Source: an uncultured Leuconostoc sp.
Lineage (GTDB): Bacteria > Bacillota > Bacilli > Lactobacillales > Lactobacillaceae
Length of the DNA stretch: 10,734 nucleotides
Direction of reading: 5' to 3'
NCBI GenBank assembly: GCA_900554745.1
Contig: USIU01000025.1
Span: forward strand, 1-10,734
In this document: positions 1-6,118 of the stretch, in pieces
Layout of the letters: the number at the start of each line of letters is the position of its first letter
Numbering within the stretch: position 1 is the first letter of the stretch
Notes under the pieces: generated by a model
Seen by the model: the letters and a program-made list of their open reading frames with translations, nothing else
Databases searched by the model: none
Told to the model about the DNA's origin: nothing
Made by a program: the position numbers and the translations under genes

Positions 1-24
1 CAATCGCTATTTCAATAGTGATTG
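1..24. terminator. Inverted repeat at window edge, probably a truncated terminator
   Basis: Bases 1-11 and 14-24 are complementary around a two-base centre, with one G-T pair in the plus reading. A T-run (28-32) follows on the plus strand. The repeat begins at base 1, so the arm probably continues outside the window. It lies 17 bases past the stop of the minus-strand gene ending at 41, where a terminator for that operon is expected. It may also end a plus-strand gene arriving from the left. The T-run needed for minus-strand termination would lie outside the window and cannot be seen. Confidence 0.5.
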
Positions 25-40
25 TCCTTTTTACTTATTT

Positions 41-1120
41 TTATAAGGCACGTTCTGCCAAAACATCTTCTGGCATTTGCTCAAGAAGATGATTCAAGGC
101 TGCCACATCAATGTAGCGATCAATACCAGCAGTCCCTGTCACAAATTCACTTAAGCCACTAATATCTTGCTTTTGACTCAAGAAAGTGAGATAAGATTTC
201 ACCTCACCGCCAATACCGTCGAGGTTATCCCATGTTGGTGTCCAATAATCAAACAACTTAGTCGTGGCTAAAGCATTGAACATTGCTGGTTGCCACAAGT
301 CATGCGTTGCTTGATATTCAGTCGCTAAACCTTCATGGAAACCACGTAACATGTTCACCACATTGTCACTGACCACATCCTTGACTGATGCTGCCTTAAA
401 TTGTGCCAATCGCTTGTCAGCAAATTCACGTTCCGCCTGCATTTGTGCTTCAGTCAGCTTTGGTTCAAGTGCGACGACGTTATCCGCATCCTTTAAAGGC
501 TTCATCTTAGGTGACAGACCTCTAAACGTTTCTGCAATCACTGGTAAATTAAAATGGTCATCTTTATCATCAACCAACAAGAACTTAAATTGCAAATCAT
601 CAATCGCAGAAGATGTTTTCATTAATTCAGCCACATCTTTACCTTGCCACTTGAAGAAGTTGATGGCCATGACCGTTCGCATAATCATACGCCAGAAGTT
701 AATATCAAACTTCGGTGCTTGTGCCACAAAGCGGTCGTTCACACTACCTTCTTTAACCAAGAATTGCTGCATATCGTAGAGCACCGGCACAAGCATGACA
801 AAATAACGCCAATCACGATCGTCACTGTTGACCAATGCGGCTTGCATCACTTCATTTAACTTGACGACAGCCCGTTCGTTACTCGTGAAACTGGTAAAGT
901 TATGATTAACCATCATCGCGATGACATCATCCAAAAAGAATGACGCCACTTCAAATGTCTCCGGACTATATTTTTGTCGATGTGTCAAATAATACCGTGC
1001 GCGTAAAAATCCAGCGAATTCATTATAGTTAAATTCCGGCAACTTATGCTTATTCATAAATTTCTGTTGCTGTTGTCGGTGCTTAAAATTCTTAATTTGT
1101 GCTGACTTACCTTGCTTCAT
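41..1120 (-). CDS. Uncharacterised cytosolic protein, 359 aa
   Basis: I do not recognise this protein. It has a basic, glutamine-rich N-terminus (residues 1-25, with an RQQQQKF stretch) followed by a mostly helical-looking, mixed-charge sequence rich in Phe, Trp and Tyr. No signal peptide, membrane segment or catalytic motif is visible. The start is fixed: an in-frame TAA lies three codons upstream of the ATG at 1120, and no start codon falls between them. The next in-frame ATG, at residue 22, has no convincing Shine-Dalgarno. The nearest purine-rich Shine-Dalgarno for the first ATG lies about 29 bases away, beyond a perfect hairpin. The gene follows the 124-aa gene by 46 bp on the same strand with no terminator between them, so the two are probably co-transcribed. 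That it is a real gene rests on its length and its ordinary-looking composition. Function is unknown. Confidence 0.85.
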   Translation of the reverse strand: MKQGKSAQIKNFKHRQQQQKFMNKHKLPEFNYNEFAGFLRARYYLTHRQKYSPETFEVASFFLDDVIAMMVNHNFTSFTSNERAVVKLNEVMQAALVNSDDRDWRYFVMLVPVLYDMQQFLVKEGSVNDRFVAQAPKFDINFWRMIMRTVMAINFFKWQGKDVAELMKTSSAIDDLQFKFLLVDDKDDHFNLPVIAETFRGLSPKMKPLKDADNVVALEPKLTEAQMQAEREFADKRLAQFKAASVKDVVSDNVVNMLRGFHEGLATEYQATHDLWQPAMFNALATTKLFDYWTPTWDNLDGIGGEVKSYLTFLSQKQDISGLSEFVTGTAGIDRYIDVAALNHLLEQMPEDVLAERAL

Positions 1121-1160
1121 CTTTGCTTAGCGTGCGAGATTACGCACGCCCCCCTTCTTA
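1121..1160 (-). promoter_or_regulatory. Split ribosome binding site with intervening hairpin
   Basis: On the minus strand, AAGAAGGGGG (1159-1150) is a good Shine-Dalgarno candidate. It is followed by a perfect 7-bp inverted repeat, GCGTGCG (1149-1143) and CGCACGC (1136-1130), with a 6-base loop, then nine bases, then the ATG at 1120. Linear spacing is 29 bases, too long for normal initiation. Folding out the 20-base hairpin leaves nine bases, close to the usual optimum. No T-run follows the stem on either strand, so it does not look like a terminator. The functional reading is inferred from geometry. Confidence 0.55.
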
Positions 1161-1166
1161 AATATT

Positions 1167-1541
1167 TTAGATACTAAGATCCAAACTATACTTCCCATGA
1201 CCAAATTCGCGTAAGCGGAACTGGAAAACTTGTTCCTGACGTTCTAATGCCGGAGTCGCCACAATGGCTTGTTGTTTTTTAGCTAATTCAGCCACTTCAA
1301 TGGCCCCATTAATCGCAGACATCACTGGTGCAAACAACTTCGTATCTGCTGAAACATAAAACATGTCGGCATTGCCATAGGTTGCCGATCGGCGCGTCAA
1401 ATTAACCGAAACTTTGTAACGATTCGCCTCGAAAACAATATGATTATAATTGAAATCATGTGCATAGTGGAATAATGAGGAAATAAATTCCCCTGCGTCA
1501 AACTTTTCTTTTGCCATACTTTTGGACGTCCCCAACGGCAC
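1167..1541 (-). CDS. Uncharacterised small protein, 124 aa
   Basis: I do not recognise this protein. It looks like a small alpha/beta fold: probable strands around residues 33-39, 42-48 and 58-65, an Ala-rich helix around 70-90, and a C-terminal beta hairpin rich in Phe, Arg and Tyr (about 106-123). There is no signal peptide or membrane segment. Two starts compete. GTG at 1541 has AAAGGA five bases upstream. ATG at 1517 (residue 9, MAKEKF) has only a weak GGGGA upstream. I keep the GTG because its Shine-Dalgarno is better, but the shorter 116-aa form is possible. It is the first gene of an apparent two-gene operon with the 359-aa protein and has its own promoter candidate upstream. Function is unknown. 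Confidence 0.75.
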   Translation of the reverse strand: MPLGTSKSMAKEKFDAGEFISSLFHYAHDFNYNHIVFEANRYKVSVNLTRRSATYGNADMFYVSADTKLFAPVMSAINGAIEVAELAKKQQAIVATPALERQEQVFQFRLREFGHGKYSLDLSI

Positions 1542-1574
1542 GTCATTCCTTTAACTTGAATTCGTTCTTTTTCT

Positions 1575-1603
1575 ATTGTACAGATAAATCCCCAGTCTGA
1601 CCA
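1575..1603 (-). promoter_or_regulatory. Promoter for the two uncharacterised genes
   Basis: Minus-strand TGGTCA (1603-1598, four of six -35 positions) is separated by 17 bases from TACAAT (1580-1575, five of six -10 positions). Transcription would start near 1568, about 27 bases before the GTG start at 1541. This is half of a divergent arrangement with the dtpT promoter. Confidence 0.55.
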
Positions 1604-1696
1604 CTAATTCGCCTGACTTTACCACGATTTCCCTGAAAAATCAGACCATCATCCCCGACAAATGATATTATTTTGATACTAAATTGGGTAAATTAT

Positions 1697-1725
1697 TTGT
1701 ATTTTACATCATTTTAGCGTAAAAT
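1697..1725 (+). promoter_or_regulatory. Promoter for dtpT
   Basis: TTGTAT (1697-1702) is separated by 17 bases from TAAAAT (1720-1725, five of six -10 positions). The surrounding DNA (1670-1745) is very AT-rich, as usual for a promoter. Predicted start near 1732 gives a leader of about 72 bases. The stretch between this and the divergent promoter (1604-1696) holds a weak dyad at 1626-1642 and nothing else I can support. Confidence 0.6.
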
Positions 1726-1731
1726 AGAAAG

Positions 1732-1781
1732 GTATTTTTAATAAATACGCTGGTTACGTTGTTAAGTCAATAACGGCGTAT
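1732..1781 (+). promoter_or_regulatory. Structured 5' leader of dtpT with two overlapping hairpins
   Basis: A long stem pairs 1745-1761 with 1768-1781. ATACGC pairs with GCGTAT, GTTA with TAAC and TTG with CAA, with small bulges at 1752 and 1757-1758 and a six-base loop. A second, shorter hairpin pairs GTATTT (1732-1737) with AAATAC (1743-1748). The two share bases 1745-1748, so they cannot form together. The Shine-Dalgarno GGAGG (1794-1798) lies outside both. The outer ATACGC/GCGTAT arms could also be a DNA operator. I do not recognise it as a known riboswitch class. Confidence 0.5.
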
Positions 1782-1803
1782 CAAAAATCAATCGGAGGAT
1801 TTT

Positions 1804-3255
1804 ATGGAAGACAAAGGAAAGACATTTTTCGGTCAACCGTTAGGACTGTCAACACTGTTCATGACTGAAATGTGGGAGCGTTTCTCATACTATGGTATGC
1901 GCGCCATTTTGCTTTACTACATGTGGTACCTCATCAGTACTGGTGATTTACACATTACACGAGCAACCGCCGCATCAATCATGGCGATTTACGCTTCAAT
2001 GGTTTACCTTTCTGGTACGATTGGTGGTTTCGTAGCTGATCGTATCATCGGAGCACGTCCAGCTGTATTCTGGGGCGGTGTTCTCATTATGCTTGGACAT
2101 ATCGTGCTCGCTTTGCCTTTTGGCGCAAGCGCATTGTTTGGGTCAATCATCTTAATTATTATCGGAACTGGTTTCTTAAAGCCAAATGTTTCAACATTAG
2201 TTGGCACATTGTATGACGAACATGATCGTCGTCGTGACGCTGGTTTCTCAATCTTTGTGTTTGGTATTAACTTAGGTGCTTTCATCGCGCCACTTGTTGT
2301 TGGTGCTGCACAACAAGCCGCTGGCTACCACGTTGCCTTCTCATTGGCAGCAATCGGTATGTTTATCGGTTTGCTGGTTTATTACTTCGGTGGTAAGAAA
2401 ACATTGGATCCGCATTACTTGCGTCCAACTGATCCACTAGCACCGGAAGAAGTTAAGCCATTGCTGGTTAAGGTCAGCTTAGCTGTTGCTGGCTTTATTG
2501 CAGTCGTCGTTGTGATGAACCTTGTCGGTTGGAATTCATTACCTGCCTACATCAACCTCTTGACGATTGTTGCAATTGCTATTCCAGTTTTCTATTTTGC
2601 TTGGATGATCTCATCAGTAAAGGTGACATCAACTGAACGGTTGCGTGTTGTGTCTTACATCCCGCTCTTCATCGCTGCAGTTTTGTTCTGGGCGATTGAA
2701 GAACAAGGTTCAGTGGTGTTAGCAACATTTGCTGCTGAACGGGTGGATTCATCTTGGTTCCCTGTTTCATGGTTCCAATCACTTAACCCACTCTTTATCA
2801 TGCTTTATACGCCATTCTTTGCTTGGCTATGGACAGCTTGGAAGAAAAACCAACCGTCATCACCAACAAAGTTTGCCGTTGGTTTGATGTTTGCCGGCTT
2901 AAGTTTCTTATTGATGGCCATTCCTGGTGCCTTGTATGGTACAAGCGGTAAAGTGTCACCACTCTGGTTAGTTGGCTCATGGGCCCTCGTAATTGTCGGT
3001 GAAATGTTAATCTCACCCGTTGGTCTGTCAGTCACAACTAAGTTGGCGCCAAAAGCCTTTAACTCACAAATGATGTCAATGTGGTTCTTGTCATCTGCTG
3101 TTGGTTCGGCTTTGAACGCACAACTGGTTACGTTGTATAACGCCAAGAGCGAAGTTGCTTACTTCTCATACTTCGGATTAGGTTCTGTCGTACTTGGTAT
3201 TATTCTCGTCTTCCTCTCAAAGCGTATCCAAGCTTTGATGCAAGGTGTTGAATAA
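1804..3255 (+). CDS. dtpT: Proton-coupled di/tripeptide transporter, POT/PTR family (DtpT-like)
   Basis: Imports di- and tripeptides with protons across the cytoplasmic membrane, typical of lactic acid bacteria that live on peptides. The 483-aa protein is almost entirely hydrophobic segments, consistent with the 14-helix POT layout and the same length as well-studied streptococcal PepT transporters. Family residues are visible: E22, E25 and R26 of the helix-1 ExxER motif (MTEMWERFSYYG), R33, K126 in GTGFLKPN, the PTR2 signature region at 147-160 (GFSIFVFGINLGAF), E299/E300 in FWAIEEQGS, and E400 in VGEMLISPVGLS. These fall at the same numbers I recall for the proton- and peptide-binding residues of the streptococcal enzyme, so the transporter should be active. 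The start ATG has GGAGG five bases upstream. It is a single-gene transcription unit with its own promoter and structured leader, ended by a strong terminator. It is the only plus-strand gene here. Confidence 0.96.
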   Translation: MEDKGKTFFGQPLGLSTLFMTEMWERFSYYGMRAILLYYMWYLISTGDLHITRATAASIMAIYASMVYLSGTIGGFVADRIIGARPAVFWGGVLIMLGHIVLALPFGASALFGSIILIIIGTGFLKPNVSTLVGTLYDEHDRRRDAGFSIFVFGINLGAFIAPLVVGAAQQAAGYHVAFSLAAIGMFIGLLVYYFGGKKTLDPHYLRPTDPLAPEEVKPLLVKVSLAVAGFIAVVVVMNLVGWNSLPAYINLLTIVAIAIPVFYFAWMISSVKVTSTERLRVVSYIPLFIAAVLFWAIEEQGSVVLATFAAERVDSSWFPVSWFQSLNPLFIMLYTPFFAWLWTAWKKNQPSSPTKFAVGLMFAGLSFLLMAIPGALYGTSGKVSPLWLVGSWALVIVGEMLISPVGLSVTTKLAPKAFNSQMMSMWFLSSAVGSALNAQLVTLYNAKSEVAYFSYFGLGSVVLGIILVFLSKRIQALMQGVE

Positions 3256-3256
3256 T

Positions 3257-3291
3257 TAAAAGGCGCTCACAATAATGTGAGCGCCTTTTTT
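3257..3291. terminator. Bidirectional intrinsic terminator between dtpT and the ytxH-like gene
   Basis: A perfect 9-bp GC-rich stem (GGCGCTCAC 3262-3270, GTGAGCGCC 3277-3285) has a six-base loop. Six T's follow on the plus strand (3286-3291), and four A's precede it (3258-3261), which read as T's on the minus strand. It begins 6 bases after the dtpT stop and 14 bases beyond the stop of the convergent gene, so it can serve both. Confidence 0.93.
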
Positions 3292-3299
3292 ATGCACAT

Positions 3300-3935
3300 T
3301 TATTTAACATCTTCGGCTTTATCGGCAACTTTTTCAGCAGCCTTGTCGACCTTGTCGTTAACTTTTTCAGCCGTCTTAGCAACGTTTTCGTTGACCTTTT
3401 CGGCAGCCTTATCAACATTTTCATTGACCTTTTCAGCTGTATCAGCAGCTTTATCTGAGAAGTCTTCCGCTTCAACTTGCGCAGCTTCAGCCAAATCACG
3501 CAATGATTCATCAAGGTTAAGATCAGCTTGTGTCAATTCAATATCGTGATTATTGAACTTTTCACGTAATTCATTTAATGAGGCTTGTGCTTTGTCCACA
3601 TAGCTCACCGCTAGATCTTTTGCCTTGTTAACGTAAGGCGTCGCTTGGTCTGCCAAGTGCTTGACTTGATCTGCAGCCAAATCAATTTGTTCGCCATACT
3701 TTTCTTGGCTCTTATCTTTTAATTCAGCAACCTTAGCTTTCGCCTTTTCTGTCACATCACCAGCGAAGTCAGCTGTGGCATAAGCGGCATCATAGGCCTT
3801 TTCACGCAAGGCATCCGTTGTTTCAGTTGCCTTAGCCTTTAATTCTTCTTGACGGTTCTTTGGTAACGCTTTGAACGCAGCCAATGCAGCTGCGCCTGCA
3901 GCAATCCCAATTAAAAATCCTTTAGCTTTTGACAT
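3300..3935 (-). CDS. YtxH-like membrane-anchored helical protein with 11-residue repeats, 211 aa
   Basis: Residues 6-24 form a short Gly/Ala-rich hydrophobic segment (GFLIGIAAGAAAL), the usual YtxH-family N-terminal anchor. The rest is highly charged Ala/Lys/Glu/Asp sequence expected to form long amphipathic helices or coiled coils. The C-terminus (167-210) is four tandem 11-residue units, AEKVNENVDKA, AEKVNENVAKT, AEKVNDKVDKA and AEKVADKAEDV, resembling LEA-like or apolipoprotein-like helices. YtxH proteins are poorly understood; in Bacillus the ytxG-ytxH-ytxJ group belongs to the general stress regulon. The start ATG directly abuts the stop of the DUF948 gene (TAAATG), with AAGGAG nine bases upstream inside that gene, so translation is probably coupled. 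It shares the terminator with dtpT. The exact role (stress, envelope or desiccation protection) is inference. Confidence 0.88.
   Translation of the reverse strand: MSKAKGFLIGIAAGAAALAAFKALPKNRQEELKAKATETTDALREKAYDAAYATADFAGDVTEKAKAKVAELKDKSQEKYGEQIDLAADQVKHLADQATPYVNKAKDLAVSYVDKAQASLNELREKFNNHDIELTQADLNLDESLRDLAEAAQVEAEDFSDKAADTAEKVNENVDKAAEKVNENVAKTAEKVNDKVDKAAEKVADKAEDVK
3306..3437 (-). repeat. Four tandem 33-bp units encoding 11-residue repeats
   Basis: 132 bp at the 3' end of the YtxH-like gene code for four in-frame 11-residue units (residues 167-210). The first two are nearly identical in protein and DNA, and the last is the most diverged. The register is exact, so gain or loss of a unit by slippage would keep the reading frame. 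Confidence 0.85.
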
Positions 3936-4337
3936 TTACTTTGTCTCCTTTTTTGATGATTTTTTGTGACTATACTTACGCATAGCTGTCTTAGCGACAG
4001 ACGCCGCCATCCCAGTTGCACCAAAGCCCCGTACGAGCTTTGAAGCAGCAAAGCGACTTGTCACACTTTGTACCGATGCATTGAGCTCCGATACTGTGAC
4101 CGATAAGTCAGCAACTGCTTGCACAGTTGGATCTAATGTCTTCATCTTGTCGTTGACATCAGTCAATAGTTCATTGGCGTTGCCAAGAATTTCATTGCTC
4201 GAGCGGGCAATCGTGTCCACGTCGAACGTAATAATCTTAAGTGATTGCGTTAGGCGCATTAGGAATATACCGATAAATATTACCAGTAATAAGAAAGCGA
4301 CCGCAAAAATGATAAGTGCCCATTGTCCTGGTGCCAT
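3936..4337 (-). CDS. DUF948 / YtxG-like membrane protein, 133 aa
   Basis: Residues 6-27 form one membrane helix (ALIIFAVAFLLLVIFIGIFL), right after a short N-terminus. A predicted amphipathic helix or coiled coil follows (about 30-95, with the SNEILGNANELLTDVNDKM pattern typical of DUF948), ending in a Lys/Ser-rich basic tail (KYSHKKSSKKETK). An in-frame extension upstream to 4445 exists, but its start lies inside the rny terminator, so I reject it. The ATG at 4337 has GGGGGGA just upstream (4347-4341). An ATG at 4349 (MGGFMAPG) is an alternative. The gene forms a coupled pair with the YtxH-like gene, matching the ytxG-ytxH order in Bacillus. Molecular function is unknown; a membrane or envelope stress role is inferred from the Bacillus homologues. 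Confidence 0.85.
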   Translation of the reverse strand: MAPGQWALIIFAVAFLLLVIFIGIFLMRLTQSLKIITFDVDTIARSSNEILGNANELLTDVNDKMKTLDPTVQAVADLSVTVSELNASVQSVTSRFAASKLVRGFGATGMAASVAKTAMRKYSHKKSSKKETK

Positions 4338-4415
4338 AAATCCCCCCATACCGTGATATTTAGTGTATTTGCTGTAACGCTTTCGCATTAAAATAAAATA
4401 ATACGCGCACAACAT

Positions 4416-4445
4416 AGTATAAGTATAACAAAAAAAGTTACTCAA
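4416..4445 (-). promoter_or_regulatory. Promoter for the DUF948/ytxH pair, overlapping the rny terminator
   Basis: On the minus strand TTGAGT (4445-4440, first four -35 positions match) is 18 bases upstream of TATACT (4421-4416, five of six). The -35 box falls within the loop and 3' arm of the rny terminator hairpin, and the spacer includes its T-run. The transcript would start near 4409, giving an untranslated leader of about 70 bases. Confidence 0.55.
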
Positions 4446-4453
4446 CGAGTAAC
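4430..4453 (-). terminator. Intrinsic terminator of rny
   Basis: On the minus strand GTTACTC (4453-4447), loop GTT, GAGTAAC (4443-4437), then seven T's (4436-4430). It begins nine bases after the rny stop codon. The plus strand reads into only four T's, so it should act mainly on rny transcripts. Confidence 0.9.
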
Positions 4454-4462
4454 TTTTGTTTA

Positions 4463-6019
4463 TCAGTGGGCATAGTCTGTTGCGCGTGTTTCGCGGACGA
4501 CTGTAATCTTCACATGTCCAGGATACTCCAGCTTTTCCTCAACATCTGATTTGATGTCATGGGCTAAGACTGTTGCCTGAAGATCCGTTAATTTAGTTGG
4601 TTCCACAATCACCCGAACTTCGCGTCCAGCTTGAATGGCAAAGGCGCTTTCAACACCGTCATAACGGTTAGCGATTGCTTCCAAATCCTTCAAACGTTGG
4701 ACATAGTTTTCAAGTGATTCACTACGCGCACCCGGACGGGCGGCACTAATGGCATCAGCAGCTGTCACTAATTCTGAAATTGGTGACGTTGCCGGTACAT
4801 CGCCGTGATGTGACGCAATGGCATTGATCACATCCGGCTTTTCGTTAAACTTCTCGGCAAGACGAACACCCAATTCAACGTGGGAACCTTCGACTTCAGC
4901 GTCAACTGACTTACCGATATCATGTATTAATCCAGCGCGCTTCGCAAGCGCGACATCCATTTTAAGCTCTGCTGCCATCATTCCCGCAAGTTTTGCGACC
5001 TCGATTGAATGTTGGAGCACATTTTGACCGTAAGACGTTCGATAATTCATCCGGCCAATCATTTTAATCAAATCTGGGTGTAGGCCACGTAAGCCAAGCT
5101 CAAATACCGCTTCTTCACCCTTTTCACGAATTGTTTCATCAATCTGTCGACGTGCCTTTTCAACGGTTTCTTCAATCCGAGAAGGATTAATTCGCCCGTC
5201 TGCGACTAAGGCGTCTAGCGCCATTTTAGCAATTTCACGACGAACAGGATCAAAACCACTCAGGACAACTGATTCTGGCGTATCATCAATGATCAAATCA
5301 ATACCGGTCAATGATTCTAATGTTCGAATATTACGACCTTCACGACCAATAATTCGGCCCTTCATGTCTTCGCTTGGTAAGTGGACAACTGATACCGTGA
5401 CATCAGCCACCGCATCTGCTGCCGACCGTTGAATCGCTTGCACAATAATATTACGTGCGCGCTTTTCGGCTTCACTCGTTGCGTCATCTTCTGCTTCTTT
5501 CACTAAAGCAGCACGCTGACGTACCAAACTTTGTTTCGTTTGACTTAAAATTTGTTCTTTTGCGTCCGCAGGGGTTAATTGGGCAATTTCTTCCAATTTC
5601 TCCTGTTGCGCCGTCACTAAGTCATTGGCAACGGTCTTTTTATGATTCGCATCATCCAACCGTTGCTGTACTTGGTTTTCTTTTTGAATCAATTGCGCAT
5701 CACGCTGATTCAAGGCCGCATCTTTCTTGTCGAGGTTCGAGATACGATCTTCAAGCCGTTGTTCTTGTTGCTGCAGCTGCTTTTGACGATCTTTGAAATC
5801 CTGGTCCACTTGATTACGATAATCTTGGGCCATTTCTTTTGCGTCAGTTTTCGCTGCACGTATGAGACTTTTAGCTTCTTTGTTTGCTTCTTCAAGAATG
5901 TTAGCTGCAATTTGTTTCGTTGCGTTAATTTGTTTGTTATCTTGCCAAAGACGACCATAATAACCAACAACGAGACCAATTACGATTGCGAAGAGTGCTG
6001 AAATGACTGTTACTATCAT
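4463..6019 (-). CDS. rny: Ribonuclease Y
   Basis: Membrane-anchored endoribonuclease that starts mRNA decay in Firmicutes. The 518-aa protein (close to the 520 aa of Bacillus RNase Y) shows all expected parts in order: an N-terminal membrane helix (about 2-22), a long charged coiled coil (about 25-175), a KH RNA-binding domain with GRIIGREGRN at 221-230, and an HD phosphohydrolase domain with H337, the HDIGK metal-binding pair H366-D367 and HH at 404-405. I chose the ATG at 6019 (MIVTVISALF): AAAGGA (6034-6029) is nine bases upstream and the protein then begins at its membrane helix. The longer frame would need a TTG at 6052, and the ATG at 6028 touches the Shine-Dalgarno with no spacer. The gene has a near-consensus promoter upstream and a terminator immediately downstream, so it is probably a single-gene unit, although read-through from smpB is possible. 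Confidence 0.97.
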   Translation of the reverse strand: MIVTVISALFAIVIGLVVGYYGRLWQDNKQINATKQIAANILEEANKEAKSLIRAAKTDAKEMAQDYRNQVDQDFKDRQKQLQQQEQRLEDRISNLDKKDAALNQRDAQLIQKENQVQQRLDDANHKKTVANDLVTAQQEKLEEIAQLTPADAKEQILSQTKQSLVRQRAALVKEAEDDATSEAEKRARNIIVQAIQRSAADAVADVTVSVVHLPSEDMKGRIIGREGRNIRTLESLTGIDLIIDDTPESVVLSGFDPVRREIAKMALDALVADGRINPSRIEETVEKARRQIDETIREKGEEAVFELGLRGLHPDLIKMIGRMNYRTSYGQNVLQHSIEVAKLAGMMAAELKMDVALAKRAGLIHDIGKSVDAEVEGSHVELGVRLAEKFNEKPDVINAIASHHGDVPATSPISELVTAADAISAARPGARSESLENYVQRLKDLEAIANRYDGVESAFAIQAGREVRVIVEPTKLTDLQATVLAHDIKSDVEEKLEYPGHVKITVVRETRATDYAH

Positions 6020-6069
6020 GTGTTTCATTCCTTTCAGCTTGTGAAATTTCAACTATTCCACATATATTA

Positions 6070-6098
6070 AGTATAGCTGTAAACTTACTTAACGTCAA
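6070..6098 (-). promoter_or_regulatory. Promoter for rny
   Basis: TTGACG (6098-6093, five of six) with 17-bp spacing to TATACT (6075-6070, five of six) on the minus strand, in the gap between smpB and rny. Start near 6063 gives a leader of about 44 bases. This is the best promoter match in the window. No convincing smpB terminator lies before it. Confidence 0.8.
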
Positions 6099-6118
6099 AC
6101 CCCAAGCCGGTCTTCCCC

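Noticed and set aside
351..779. 142-codon plus-strand open frame antisense to the 359-aa gene
   Set aside because: Lies fully inside a better gene on the other strand, has Ser/Thr/Leu-rich shadow composition and no Shine-Dalgarno or promoter.
2805..3146. 113-codon minus-strand open frame inside dtpT
   Set aside because: Shadow of a firmly identified transporter gene, with no family features or ribosome binding site.
4338..4445. 36-residue N-terminal extension of the DUF948 protein
   Set aside because: Its start is inside the rny terminator and upstream of the promoter candidate's transcription start, and the family begins close to the membrane helix.
5642..6001. 119-codon plus-strand open frame with hydrophobic, Phe-rich sequence
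   Set aside because: It is the complement of the RNase Y coiled-coil codons (Lys/Glu-rich), which read as Phe/Leu/Ile on the other strand. No initiation signals.
6020..6052. 11-residue extension of RNase Y starting at TTG
   Set aside because: Rare start codon without a Shine-Dalgarno. AAAGGA is nine bases before the ATG at 6019, and RNase Y begins at its membrane helix.
6053..6118. Possible tmRNA (ssrA) gene next to smpB
   Set aside because: The gap is only 66 bp and holds a promoter for rny. No tRNA-like ends or tag-coding frame fit.
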